Shown here piece after piece: positions 1 through 7,445 of a stretch of 12,191 bases of DNA. The position numbers and the translations under genes were made by a program. The notes beneath the pieces are model-generated. The model was given only the letters and a program-made list of their open reading frames with translations, made no database searches and was not told where the DNA came from. The DNA lies in contig JAEWPB010000166.1 in assembly GCA_023399465.1 (NCBI GenBank), positions 1 through 12,191 on the forward strand, in the 5' to 3' direction. The number at the start of each line of letters is the position of its first letter. Position 1 is the stretch's first letter. Source of the stretch: Pseudomonadota bacterium. Its GTDB lineage: Bacteria; Pseudomonadota; Alphaproteobacteria; Rhizobiales; Rhizobiaceae.

Positions 1-315
1 GGGCTGCACACCGGACCGGTGGTGGTCGGCAGCGTCGGGGCCCAGTCCCGGCGGCAGTACACCGCCATGGGCGACACGGTGAACGTCGGCTCGCGGCTCG
101 AGGGCATGAACAAGCTGTTCGGAACGACGATCCTGGTCAGTCTCGCGGTCGAGGAGCGAGCGGGCGGCGGCTTCCGCTTTCGATCCCTCGGGCTGGCCCG
201 GGCCAAGGGCCGCCACGAGCAGATCGAGGTCTTCGAATTGCTGGGCGAAGGCGCAGACGCGCCGGACGCGGCAGGAACCGCCGCCGAACCGGGGCTCAAT
301 CACAGCATTTCCTGA
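1..315 (+). CDS. Class III adenylate/guanylate cyclase, C-terminal fragment (5' end outside window)
   Basis: The reading frame is open from base 1 to a TGA at 313-315, so only about the last 104 residues are present. The first residues read GLHTGPVVVGSVG, followed by YTAMGDTVNVGSRLEGM. This is the classic end of the class III nucleotidyl cyclase catalytic domain: the G-[DE]-TVN-x(3)-RLE block carries the Asn and Arg that stabilise the transition state (N and R four residues apart, as here). Such enzymes make cAMP or cGMP from ATP or GTP. The last 30 or so residues are a poorly conserved acidic/Ala-rich tail. Upstream sensor domains (CHASE2, HAMP, TPR or others) cannot be seen, so input signal and membrane topology are unknown. 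The ATG at 19 lies inside the conserved domain and is not the true start. Confidence 0.93.
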   Translation, partial: GLHTGPVVVGSVGAQSRRQYTAMGDTVNVGSRLEGMNKLFGTTILVSLAVEERAGGGFRFRSLGLARAKGRHEQIEVFELLGEGADAPDAAGTAAEPGLNHSIS

Positions 316-439
316 GGGGCTGTTCCCGCCAGCGACCGCTTTCGCAGGTTGCTGATGGCCATCACTGCGTACGGATATTGCGGAATATGCGCTGTCGATC
401 GTCCACAAATTGCGCAAATGCACCGCTGCGGCAACAAAA

Positions 440-469
440 TTGCTTGCCATTTAGTCACTTGAATAATAA
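440..469 (+). promoter_or_regulatory. Candidate promoter for the BASS transporter
   Basis: TTGCTT at 440-445 and TAATAA at 464-469 are separated by 18 bases in the most AT-rich part of the intergenic region. If used, it would give a 5' leader of roughly 275 nt containing all three hairpins. The match is weak and rests on hexamer likeness only. Confidence 0.25.
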
Positions 470-519
470 CCGGGGTGCAGAATTAGGAATTGCTTAAGGT
501 TCTGCCAAGGTCGGTGACG

Positions 520-556
520 CGGCGGCCGGTGCCGGTGTTTGCACCCGAGGCCGCCG
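520..556 (+). promoter_or_regulatory. Strong stem-loop in the leader of the transporter gene
   Basis: The arms CGGCGGCC (520-527) and GGCCGCCG (549-556) are perfect complements. Inside, GGTG (534-537) pairs with CACC (542-545) around a TTTG loop, leaving an asymmetric internal loop. There is no T-run directly after it, so it is not a simple intrinsic terminator. It may be a leader RNA fold or part of a small RNA; the function is unknown. Confidence 0.4.
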
Positions 557-754
557 ATGGAACAATTGGCTGGCGGCAGAGCCCTTCGGGAGCGAAAGCG
601 GTTTTTGTTCGGGCCTCGCCATCGCGGGCGAGGGGGGAAAAGCTGCGCCTTGCTTCCAGTCGTTCCCATGTTCCGGCAATCCGCTTCACGCCTCCCGAGA
701 TCCCTGGTTCCGAATTGCCCCCCTTGCGGGGGCGCCTTGCTTTTGGGGAAAGAC

Positions 755-1717
755 ATGAAAGCCATCGCCTCGTTGTCCGCCTTTGTCGGAAAAACCTTCG
801 CCCTGTGGGTGATCCTTTTCGCCGTTCTCGGCTTCTTCCTGCCCGACGTGTTCAAGCAGGTCGCACCGTGGATCGTGACGCTGCTCGGCATCATCATGTT
901 CGGCATGGGCCTGACCATTTCGCCCGATGACTTCAAGGAAGTCGCCCGCCGCCCGTGGGAAGTCGGCATCGGCGTTGCCTCCCAGTTCATCATCATGCCC
1001 GCGCTTGCGGTCATCTTGACCGCGATCATTCCGATGTCGCCGGAAGTCGCCGCCGGCGTCATCCTCGTCGGCTGCTGCCCGGGCGGCACGTCGAGCAACG
1101 TCATGACCTACCTGTCGAAGGGCGACGTCGCCCTCAGCGTCGCCTGCACCAGCGTCACCACGCTTGCCGCACCTCTCGTCACCCCGTTCCTCGTCTGGAT
1201 GTTTGCCAGCCAGTACCTGCCGATCGATGCGATGAGCATGTTCATGAGCATCGTCAATGTCGTGCTGGTGCCGCTCGCCCTCGGTTTCCTGCTGCAGAAG
1301 CTGCTGCCCGGCGTCGTCAAGGCGACGGTGCCGGCCCTGCCGCTGGTCAGCGTCATCGGCATCGTGCTGATCGTTGCCGCCGTCGTCGGCGTCAACCAGC
1401 TGAAGATTGCCGAAACCGGCCTGCTGATCTTTGCCGTCGTCGTCCTGCACAACGGCATCGGCTACCTGCTCGGCTATTTCGCCGCCAAGGCCTGCGGCCT
1501 GAGCATCGCCAAGCGCAAGGCGATCGCCATCGAGGTCGGCATGCAGAACAGCGGTCTCGGCGCCGCCCTCGCCAGCGCCCACTTCTCGCCGCTGGCTGCC
1601 GTTCCGAGCGCCATCTTCAGCGTCTGGCACAACATCTCCGGTGCGCTGCTGGCGAACTTCTTCTCGGGTCTGAGCGACGACAAGCCGGCAAAGGCCGAGA
1701 CGGGCGCCAAGGCCTGA
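755..1717 (+). CDS. Bile acid:sodium symporter (BASS) family transporter, PanS-like
   Basis: This is a 320-residue inner-membrane protein with about nine to ten hydrophobic segments, the usual BASS length. Family hallmarks are visible: CCPGGTSSNVMTYLSKGD at residues 107-124 and EVGMQNSGLG at 260-269, which correspond to the two crossed discontinuous helices forming the sodium and substrate sites. The motif wording is closest to bacterial PanS-like members, which carry small organic acids such as ketopantoate or pantoate with Na+. The actual substrate cannot be read from sequence. The ATG at 755 follows a GGGGAAAG Shine-Dalgarno-like run (745-752 region) and starts just before the first membrane segment; the open frame back to 539 is not family-like. 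The tail after residue 305 is hydrophilic and Lys/Ala-rich. The gene stands alone and ends at an intrinsic terminator. Confidence 0.9.
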   Translation: MKAIASLSAFVGKTFALWVILFAVLGFFLPDVFKQVAPWIVTLLGIIMFGMGLTISPDDFKEVARRPWEVGIGVASQFIIMPALAVILTAIIPMSPEVAAGVILVGCCPGGTSSNVMTYLSKGDVALSVACTSVTTLAAPLVTPFLVWMFASQYLPIDAMSMFMSIVNVVLVPLALGFLLQKLLPGVVKATVPALPLVSVIGIVLIVAAVVGVNQLKIAETGLLIFAVVVLHNGIGYLLGYFAAKACGLSIAKRKAIAIEVGMQNSGLGAALASAHFSPLAAVPSAIFSVWHNISGALLANFFSGLSDDKPAKAETGAKA

Positions 1718-1737
1718 GCCGCGAATTGGAGAGGGAT

Positions 1738-1770
1738 AAGGGGGCTTTTTGGGGCCCCCTTTTTCTTTTG
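1738..1770 (+). terminator. Intrinsic terminator after the BASS transporter
   Basis: AAGGGGGC (1738-1745) pairs perfectly with GCCCCCTT (1754-1761) around an 8-base loop, followed by a T-rich tail (TTTCTTTT). It lies 20 bases after the stop codon. Confidence 0.88.
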
Positions 1771-1899
1771 ATCCGGGACGGGGGCGAGGAAGAAAGGGAA
1801 CATTTCCGCCGCCCTCACGTTAGCTCCTTGGACTTGTTGACGAAAAAGCGGGCACGGAAGGTCGTTTCCGGCCCGAGGAGACAAGGGAAGGAGACCGCT

Positions 1900-1977
1900 A
1901 TGCTACGAGCACTGATCCTCTGGATGATGGGCGTTCCGCTCGCCCTGGTCCTGCTCCTGTGGTTTTTCTATTTCTGA
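1900..1977 (+). CDS. 25-residue single-span membrane peptide
   Basis: The sequence starts ATG at 1900, 6 bases after a good Shine-Dalgarno AAGGAG (1888-1893), and ends at TGA 1975-1977. The product begins MLRALILWMMGVP and continues as an unbroken hydrophobic stretch ending WFFYF: a short N-terminus with one Arg, then a single membrane helix with a central Gly-Pro. Tiny Leu/Trp-rich peptides of this pattern occur in Rhizobiales, but I know of no assigned function. It lies between the transporter terminator and a convergent DUF1194 gene, so it is probably an independent unit. The strong ribosome site and complete membrane helix argue that it is real; its shortness keeps confidence moderate. 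Confidence 0.6.
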   Translation: MLRALILWMMGVPLALVLLLWFFYF

Positions 1978-2009
1978 CCAGGGCAGAGGCCCCTGAGGCC
2001 CGGGAACCT

Positions 2010-2741
2010 TTATCTCGTTGCTGAAACGATATCGACATGGTGGCGGATGTCCGCCACCATTCCAGACGTTATCTCACGTGCAAGTTTCCGCCGGATCGCT
2101 GTCGTGAAGTCCCCAAGTTCCCGAACGTCCATCACGAATGAGCCCGCACCGGTGATGACCGATCGTGCATAGTAGTCGGCGAGGTCAGGCACTTCGTCGG
2201 AAACCGTGAGCGCGTTGACGGTGACGCCCATCCGCGTCGCGCGTTCGCGTGCGACAGACAGGGATGCGGTCTGCCGGCGTTTGGGCGCGATCGTCTCCTT
2301 GCCGTCTCCCGAGATGTTGATGATCATGCGATCGGCACAAGCACCGACATTCTCGATCATGTCGAGCGCTGTCCAGAGACCGCTGCCGATATCGGTATTT
2401 CCAAAGACGTGGCGCGGGGTCGTCTCGATTTCCCGGGCGAAGGCCTCGATGTTCCGTCCGCCTACAACCATATGCCAGGACAGCTGCTGGGTCGAAAATT
2501 CCCCATCGCCCCAGAAAACGGCGGAAAGCATGACGATCCCCGCTCCCTGCAATGCGTGCCGGACCTCGTCGGCTCGAATCGCCGTCGCGATTGCACTTTT
2601 CTGGAATTCGAACTCGGAATCGCTGATGCTGCCGGATCCGTCGACCGCAAGGACGAGTGCAAGATCGACGCACGGTGCCGCGCGGGCGGCAGCGACGCAT
2701 GCAATGGCCATGGCAAGAGCCAATCCTAACAATTTTGTCAT
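2010..2741 (-). CDS. Secreted DUF1194 protein with a von Willebrand factor A fold
   Basis: This is a 243-residue protein. Residues 1-22 form a signal peptide (Met-Thr-Lys, hydrophobic core, AAARAA end), so the mature protein is likely periplasmic or exported. LAVDGSGSIS at 31-40 supplies the DxSxS part of a metal-ion-dependent adhesion site, and a later SGDGKE resembles the D-containing loop of VWA domains. The overall sequence fits DUF1194, a VWA-like family common in Rhizobiales with no established role; Mg2+-dependent protein binding is a reasonable guess only. The ATG at 2741 is preceded on the minus strand by an AGAGGGA ribosome site. It is divergent from the BTAD regulator with 112 bases between the starts, so the two may be co-controlled. 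Confidence 0.85.
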   Translation of the reverse strand: MTKLLGLALAMAIACVAAARAAPCVDLALVLAVDGSGSISDSEFEFQKSAIATAIRADEVRHALQGAGIVMLSAVFWGDGEFSTQQLSWHMVVGGRNIEAFAREIETTPRHVFGNTDIGSGLWTALDMIENVGACADRMIINISGDGKETIAPKRRQTASLSVARERATRMGVTVNALTVSDEVPDLADYYARSVITGAGSFVMDVRELGDFTTAIRRKLAREITSGMVADIRHHVDIVSATR

Positions 2742-2853
2742 ATCCGGTCCCTCTGCCCCCGGCCCATATCCGGGGCACAGCGGACTATCCGAGGTTGCCG
2801 CTTTCGGGCCGTTATATTAGCGTTATGCGGCTGTCCGGATCCGAGAGTTTCAC
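2742..2853. promoter_or_regulatory. Divergent intergenic region between the DUF1194 gene and the BTAD regulator
   Basis: The 112 bases must hold start signals for both genes. The sequence CATATCCGG occurs twice on the plus strand (2739-2747 and about 2764-2772) and a TATATT hexamer lies near 2814, about 40 bases before the regulator's TTG start. No convincing -35/-10 pair was found in either direction. The repeated CATATCCGG could be an operator half-site. Confidence 0.35.
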
Positions 2854-4797
2854 TTGGGGTACTCGCTTCGCCTCTATGGAAGTTTCCAGCTGCTCGCCCC
2901 GACCGGCGAGGCGGTTGTCATCTCTTCGCGCAAGCATCAGGTTCTGGTCGCAGTGCTGGAATTGGCGGGCGGGCGGCCCGTGTCGCGATCGAAGCTTGCC
3001 GGGCTCCTGTGGTCCGAGCAGAGCGAGGAGCAGGCCCGCAACAGCCTTAGGCAGGCGTTCTTTACCATTCGCCGTGCCGTCGAACGCCATGGAGACGGGG
3101 AAGCGCCGTTCCTGATCGACAGCAACTCCGGCTGGATAAATCGCAGCGCCGTTACGAGCGACGTGGCAGCGTTGACGGAGGCAACCGGCAACGGCGGATT
3201 GCGGCTTGCCGCGAACGCCTACGTGGGCGAATTCCTCGAGGGGCTCAGCTTTGGCGACGATGCGCTCGACACGTGGTTACACATCGAGCGCAATTACCAC
3301 CGCGACCTGCTGATCGACCATCTGACCAATCATGCCGCTGCGATGGAGCTTGCCGGCGATGTCGAAAACGCCATGGCTGCGGCGCGGTGCATGCTGCGGC
3401 ACGATCCCTACCATGAGCCGTCCCACCGTGTCGTCCTTCGGGGACACCTTGCCCGCGGTGAGCGGGCACGCGCCATTCGCCACAGCGAGACGCTGAACGG
3501 GCTGCTTGAGAGCGGTCTCGGGGTGGCGCCGGACGAGGAGACGCAGCGTCTGGTCGATCGTATCCGTCGCGCGCCTCCCTTGTCCGCGAAACCGGCATCG
3601 ACCGGCCGCAAGCCACGGGTCGCGGTCCTGCCGATGGTCAACCTATCGGGCGAGCCGCGCCTCGACATTGTCGCCGAGACGCTGACGCGCAAGCTCATCG
3701 GCGAACTCGGACGGTTCTCGCCTTTATCCGTGGTCGCTGCCGCGACGATGCTGGCGCTTCGGGCCAAGGATCTGACGGTCGAGGAGATCGGCAGGCGCGC
3801 GGGCGCAACCTATCTGGTCGAACTGTCGGTCCAGTCATGGCAGGATGGTTCCAGTTCCGTGCTGGCTCAGCTCGTCTCGGTCGAAAGCGGCACGCAGATC
3901 TGGAGCCGGGTCTACGCCGCCTCCACGCTATGGACGCCCGGCGGCCATGAGCAGCTGGTGCGCTCGATCATCGGCGGGTTCTATCAGCTCCTGATGCGGC
4001 ATGCCGCGGGTGACGTGGATGCGGAGCCGGAGGAAAATACCGGGACGGAACAGCTTTATCTGCAGGCGTTCTATCATGTCGAGCGGCCGACGCAGGCAGG
4101 AATGGCGTTGACGCGGCGGCTATGCGACCGGTTGCTGCTGGCCGATCCGCGCCATGTGCTCATCCGCGAGAGCCTCGCCTGGGTCAACTTCCACAGCGCC
4201 TTCAACGGCTGGACGGAGGACCCGCGCGAAGCCTTCCGGCAGGCGCGTGACACCGTGCTCATGGGGCTGCGCCTCGACGATTGCGAGCCATATCTTCTCA
4301 GCGCGCTCGGTTTGGCGCAGACCTATCTGGGCGATGCCCGCGCCGGACTGGAATCGCTGCGGCGGGCCGTCGATCTCAACCCCAATGATGTCGAGTTCCA
4401 CACCTGGCTCGGCACCGGCCTGACCTGGGCCGGTCATATCGATCACTCACATGCGTCCTTTGAACAGGCGAGCCAGGTGAACCCGGGGTATCATCCGACC
4501 TTTCTCTTTCGCGCTGACGCCCACATTGCCTCCGGAGAATTCGCGGTCGCGATTGCGGAACTCGACCGCTTCCTGACTGTGCTGCCGGAATATCACTGGG
4601 CCCGTCTTCTGCGTGCGGCCGCCCACGCTGCCCTCGGCGCTGACGCCAGGGCAAGAGCGGACGTGGCCCATGTCCGCAAGGCTGTGCCGCTGCTCGACGG
4701 GCGGTACCTGGAACGCCTGCTTGCGGCACGTAACACGCACTTCCGTGCTTTTCTGCAGCACAATCTACGCTCGGCCGGACTGGCGTGGCCGGCGTAG
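2854..4797 (+). CDS. SARP/BTAD-type transcriptional regulator with TolB-like and TPR regions
   Basis: This is a 647-residue, apparently cytoplasmic protein. Residues 1-95 (YSLRLYGSFQLL, then RKHQVLVAVLELAGGRPVSRSKLAGLLW) are an OmpR-type winged helix like that of SARP regulators. Residues about 100-240 are a bacterial transcriptional activation domain (BTAD): AYVGEFLEGL, a helical repeat region, then the HDPYHEPSHRVVLRGHLARGERARAI signature, shown here in part. Residues 254-355 start PRVAVLPMVNLSG and end GTQIWSRVY, the TolB/FlgO-like segment often attached to bacterial cyclases and regulators. The rest, to 640, is TPR-like (ESLRRAVDLNPNDVEFHTWLG). The frame opens at 2821 after a TAG; the only usual start codon before the domain is TTG at 2854, with a weak GAGAG upstream. 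Targets are unknown; the divergent DUF1194 gene is the nearest candidate. Confidence 0.88.
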   Translation: MGYSLRLYGSFQLLAPTGEAVVISSRKHQVLVAVLELAGGRPVSRSKLAGLLWSEQSEEQARNSLRQAFFTIRRAVERHGDGEAPFLIDSNSGWINRSAVTSDVAALTEATGNGGLRLAANAYVGEFLEGLSFGDDALDTWLHIERNYHRDLLIDHLTNHAAAMELAGDVENAMAAARCMLRHDPYHEPSHRVVLRGHLARGERARAIRHSETLNGLLESGLGVAPDEETQRLVDRIRRAPPLSAKPASTGRKPRVAVLPMVNLSGEPRLDIVAETLTRKLIGELGRFSPLSVVAAATMLALRAKDLTVEEIGRRAGATYLVELSVQSWQDGSSSVLAQLVSVESGTQIWSRVYAASTLWTPGGHEQLVRSIIGGFYQLLMRHAAGDVDAEPEENTGTEQLYLQAFYHVERPTQAGMALTRRLCDRLLLADPRHVLIRESLAWVNFHSAFNGWTEDPREAFRQARDTVLMGLRLDDCEPYLLSALGLAQTYLGDARAGLESLRRAVDLNPNDVEFHTWLGTGLTWAGHIDHSHASFEQASQVNPGYHPTFLFRADAHIASGEFAVAIAELDRFLTVLPEYHWARLLRAAAHAALGADARARADVAHVRKAVPLLDGRYLERLLAARNTHFRAFLQHNLRSAGLAWPA

Positions 4798-4823
4798 GGC
4801 GGGATGGTCTCGCGGACGACACG

Positions 4824-4853
4824 GAAAAAAAAGGGGCCGCGAAGGCCCCTTTC
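4824..4853. terminator. Bidirectional terminator between the BTAD gene and cysN
   Basis: AAAGGGGCC (4830-4838) pairs with GGCCCCTTT (4844-4852) around a GCGAA loop. Read on the minus strand the hairpin is followed by a run of nine T (the A-run at 4824-4832), a strong intrinsic terminator for cysN, which ends at 4875. On the plus strand it is followed by only a short T-run and may also stop the BTAD transcript, which ends at 4797. Confidence 0.85.
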
Positions 4854-4874
4854 ATGTGCGTTGGAACGTGCGTC

Positions 4875-6350
4875 TCAATCGAGTTCGCTGAGCAGATCTG
4901 CGGCCCGCCCGGCGCTGGTCCGGCGCACCTCGGTCTCGTCACGGCGGTTCGCAAAGATCTCGGTCGCCATCAACTGGTCGGCGAGATCGGCCGGCAGTGA
5001 CAGGACCACGCGCCGGTCGCTCTTGTTGATGCCGCCGATATCGGCCCGCTTGGCGGTGATCATGCCGCCGGCAATGGTGTTGTTGGTATCAGGGTCGATC
5101 AGGATGAAGGCGCCGGTCGAGCGGTTGAGTTCGTAGGCGTCGAAGATCGCCGCCTCGTCGAAGGTGAGGTGCACCTTGCCGACGGCGTTCATCGGCAGCT
5201 CGTCCGCGGCGTTCCATTTGCCGGACTTCAGGTCGAGCTGGCTGAGCGGCGTCACGGTGACGCGCTGCCGGCGGCTGCCCGATTTCAGCCAGTAGCGCTT
5301 GCCCGGCTGGATGCCTTCCGGCTGCAGGGCGACGATCTGGGCATCGAAGGCAAGGCCGACCTGCGGCTGGCTGTCGATCGAGGCGATCATGTCGCCGCGG
5401 GCCACGTCCACCTGGCGATCGAGCACCAGCGTGATCGCGTCGCCGGCCACCGCTGCATTGCGCACGAGGTCGAAGGTGACGATCTTGGCGACATTGGCGA
5501 CCATGCCGGACGGCAGGATGACGACGCTGTCGCCGGGCTTGACCGCGCCGCCGGCAACCGTGCCCTGATAGCCGCGGAAGCTTTCGCCGGGACGGGAAAC
5601 CCGCTGCACCGGCAGGCGGAAGCCGACCGTCTGTGCCGTGCGGCCGGTGGCGCGCTCGAGCGTTTCCACCAGCGTCGGACCTTCGTACCACGGCATGGCG
5701 GCGCGACCGTCATAGACGACGTTCTCGCCCTTCAGCGCCGACATCGGGATCGGCGTGATCTGGGTGACGCCGAGCGATAGCGCGAATTCCCTGAATTCGT
5801 GGGCGATGCGCTCGAAGCCGGCGCGGTCGTATCCGGTCAGGTCGATCTTGTTGATCGCCAGCACGAACTGCCTGATGCCCATCAGCGCGGCGATCGTGGC
5901 GTGACGACGGGTCTGTTCGAGAATGCCGGCGCGGGCATCGACGAGCAGAACGGCGAGGTCGGCCGTCGAAGCGCCGGTCGCCATGTTGCGGGTATACTGC
6001 TCGTGGCCGGGAGTATCGGCGACGATGAACGAGCGGTTGTCGGTCGAGAAATAGCGATAGGCGACGTCGATGGTGATGCCCTGTTCGCGTTCGGCCTGCA
6101 GGCCGTCGAGCAGCAGGGCGAAGTCGGGCAGGCCGAGATCGTTCTGCTTGCCCGAGGAATCGCGCTTCAGGGTCGCAGCCTGGTCTTCCTTGACCGCCTT
6201 GGTATCCCACAGCAGGCGGCCGATCAGCGTCGACTTGCCGTCGTCCACGCTGCCGCAGGTGATGAGGCGCAGCGGGCGGGTATCGCGGCTGGCCCGGACC
6301 GGCTCGGCCAGCGGCAGAACGGAGGCGGTGGCGGTGGCTGGAGCGGTCAT
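4875..6350 (-). CDS. cysN: Sulfate adenylyltransferase subunit 1 (ATP sulfurylase GTPase subunit)
   Basis: CysN is the GTPase partner of CysD; GTP hydrolysis drives ATP plus sulfate to APS and pyrophosphate. The 491-residue protein has the translation-GTPase motifs: P-loop GSVDDGKS at 33-40, DTPGHEQ at 112-118 and NKID at 167-170, followed by EF-Tu-like beta-barrel domains. The ATG at 6350 lies one base after the cysD TGA (6352-6354), so translation is very likely coupled; the longer open frame to 6479 lies within cysD and is not the start. The length matches stand-alone CysN. No APS kinase (CysC) domain is fused to the C-terminus, unlike NodQ and many CysNC proteins. It ends in front of a strong terminator and is the last gene of the cluster. 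Confidence 0.97.
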   Translation of the reverse strand: MTAPATATASVLPLAEPVRASRDTRPLRLITCGSVDDGKSTLIGRLLWDTKAVKEDQAATLKRDSSGKQNDLGLPDFALLLDGLQAEREQGITIDVAYRYFSTDNRSFIVADTPGHEQYTRNMATGASTADLAVLLVDARAGILEQTRRHATIAALMGIRQFVLAINKIDLTGYDRAGFERIAHEFREFALSLGVTQITPIPMSALKGENVVYDGRAAMPWYEGPTLVETLERATGRTAQTVGFRLPVQRVSRPGESFRGYQGTVAGGAVKPGDSVVILPSGMVANVAKIVTFDLVRNAAVAGDAITLVLDRQVDVARGDMIASIDSQPQVGLAFDAQIVALQPEGIQPGKRYWLKSGSRRQRVTVTPLSQLDLKSGKWNAADELPMNAVGKVHLTFDEAAIFDAYELNRSTGAFILIDPDTNNTIAGGMITAKRADIGGINKSDRRVVLSLPADLADQLMATEIFANRRDETEVRRTSAGRAADLLSELD

Positions 6351-6351
6351 C

Positions 6352-7302
6352 TCAGAAATATCCTTCGCGTTTCTTCTTTTCCATCGAGCCGGACTGGTCG
6401 CGGTCGATCGCGCGGCCCTGCCGTTCGGACACGGTGGCGATCTCCAGTTCGGCGATGACGTCTTCAAGGGTGGTGGCATTCGAGCGGATGGCGCCGGTCA
6501 GCGGGAAGCAGCCGAGCGTGCGGAAGCGGATCATGGCTTCCTGCCGGATTTCGCCGGGCAGCAGTTCGAGACGCGGATCCTCGGCGAGGATCATCATGCC
6601 GTCGCGCTCCACGAAGGGACGCTTCTTGGCGTAGTAGAGCGGCACCAGCGGAATGTCTTCGGCCTGAATGTAGCGCCAGATATCGACTTCGGTCCAGTTG
6701 GAGAGCGGAAAGGCGCGCACGCTCTCGCCCTTGTGGATGACGCCGTTGTAGACGTTCCACAGTTCCGGGCGCTGGTTGCGCGGATCCCAGCGGTGGTCGG
6801 GCGTGCGGAACGAATAGATACGCTCCTTGGCGCGGCTCGCCTCCTCGTCGCGACGCGCGCCGCCAAAGGCCGCATCGTACTGGCCGGCATCGAGCGCCTG
6901 GCGCAGCGCCTCGGTCTTCATGATGTCGGTGTAGAGCGCAGAGCCGTGGGTGAAGGGGCTGATGTTCTCGGTCGCCCCGCGCGGATTGACATGCTCGATC
7001 AGGTCGAGGTCGTACTTCTTCACGATCTCGTCGCGGAAGGCGATCATCTCGGCGAATTTCCAGCCGGTGTTGACATGCAACAGCGGGAAGGGCACGCGGC
7101 CGGGATAGAAGGCCTTGCGCGCCAGATGCAGCAGCACGGACGAATCCTTGCCGATCGAATAGAGCATGACGGGACGCTCGAATTCGGCCGCGACCTCGCG
7201 GAAGATATGGATCGACTCGTTCTCGAGCGCCTTCAGGTGGGGATCGAGCGGTGGTTTCGTCGCCGGGTGTTTCAACTCCGGATCCGGACGGCTGTCGGGC
7301 AT
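6352..7302 (-). CDS. cysD: Sulfate adenylyltransferase subunit 2
   Basis: CysD is the catalytic subunit of ATP sulfurylase and transfers the adenylyl group of ATP to sulfate. The 316-residue protein has the PP-loop SIGKDSS at 49-55, the LLHVNTGWKF block, GARRDEEASRAKERI and the conserved C-terminal end SMEKKKREGYF, all as in proteobacterial CysD. The ATG at 7302 follows GCGGAG with about 6 bases of spacing on the minus strand. The first 20 residues are a variable Pro-rich extension. It is separated by 143 bases from cysH upstream and is joined almost directly to cysN downstream. Confidence 0.97.
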   Translation of the reverse strand: MPDSRPDPELKHPATKPPLDPHLKALENESIHIFREVAAEFERPVMLYSIGKDSSVLLHLARKAFYPGRVPFPLLHVNTGWKFAEMIAFRDEIVKKYDLDLIEHVNPRGATENISPFTHGSALYTDIMKTEALRQALDAGQYDAAFGGARRDEEASRAKERIYSFRTPDHRWDPRNQRPELWNVYNGVIHKGESVRAFPLSNWTEVDIWRYIQAEDIPLVPLYYAKKRPFVERDGMMILAEDPRLELLPGEIRQEAMIRFRTLGCFPLTGAIRSNATTLEDVIAELEIATVSERQGRAIDRDQSGSMEKKKREGYF

Positions 7303-7445
7303 TGCAATTCTCCGCGGTCTTGTCGTTCATGCCGGCGAAACGGTGTGCCGTCCGGCCGGTCGCTGTCGGGGTCGCATGTGCTGGAAGGCGGAATGTCCGC
7401 CGGCAGTCTGCGGGGCGTGTGGATGCCGGCTTGCCGGCGCAAAAA
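7303..7445 (-). other. cysH-cysD spacer with several GC hairpins
   Basis: The 143-base gap is long for an operon. It contains GCCGG-CTTG-CCGGC (7425-7438) directly after the cysH stop and GGCGG-AATGT-CCGCC (7387-7401). Neither is followed by a T-run on the minus strand, so they look like mRNA processing or stability structures, or a minor repeat, and not terminators. No convincing promoter or short gene was seen. Confidence 0.4.

Larger units (their letters stand above)
316..754. other. 439-bp intergenic region with several strong hairpins
   Basis: No convincing gene lies here. The frame of the downstream transporter stays open back to an ATG at 539, but that extension is Arg/Pro-rich, crosses hairpins and has no family resemblance. 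The stretch holds a weak promoter candidate (440-469), an 8-bp GC stem-loop (520-556), a 7-bp stem-loop (614-633) and a C-run/G-run hairpin (719-732) about 22 bases before the transporter start. A 10-base sequence at 338-347 (ccgctttcgc) recurs as its exact reverse complement at 592-601. I do not recognise a known riboswitch class. Confidence 0.6.

Noticed and set aside
592..601. 10-base inverted copy of 338-347 as a mobile element end
   Set aside because: There is no transposase, no target duplication and no longer flanking match; a 10-base match over this distance in GC-rich DNA may be chance.
539..754. N-terminal extension of the BASS transporter from an upstream ATG
   Set aside because: The added 72 residues are Arg/Pro-rich, cross several hairpins and have no counterpart in the family; ATG 755 has a ribosome site and starts the normal N-terminus.
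500..754. TPP or other known riboswitch upstream of the transporter
   Set aside because: The CTGAGA and later conserved TPP elements are not present in order, and no other familiar riboswitch core was recognised.
686..1630. Minus-strand 314-codon open frame opposite the BASS transporter
   Set aside because: It is Asp/Gly/Arg-rich low-complexity protein with no family signature and mirrors the codon bias of the transporter on the other strand.
955..1899. Long plus-strand frame running into the 25-residue peptide
   Set aside because: It is an Arg/His-rich alternate frame of the transporter; only its last 25 codons, from ATG 1900, have a ribosome site and sensible composition.
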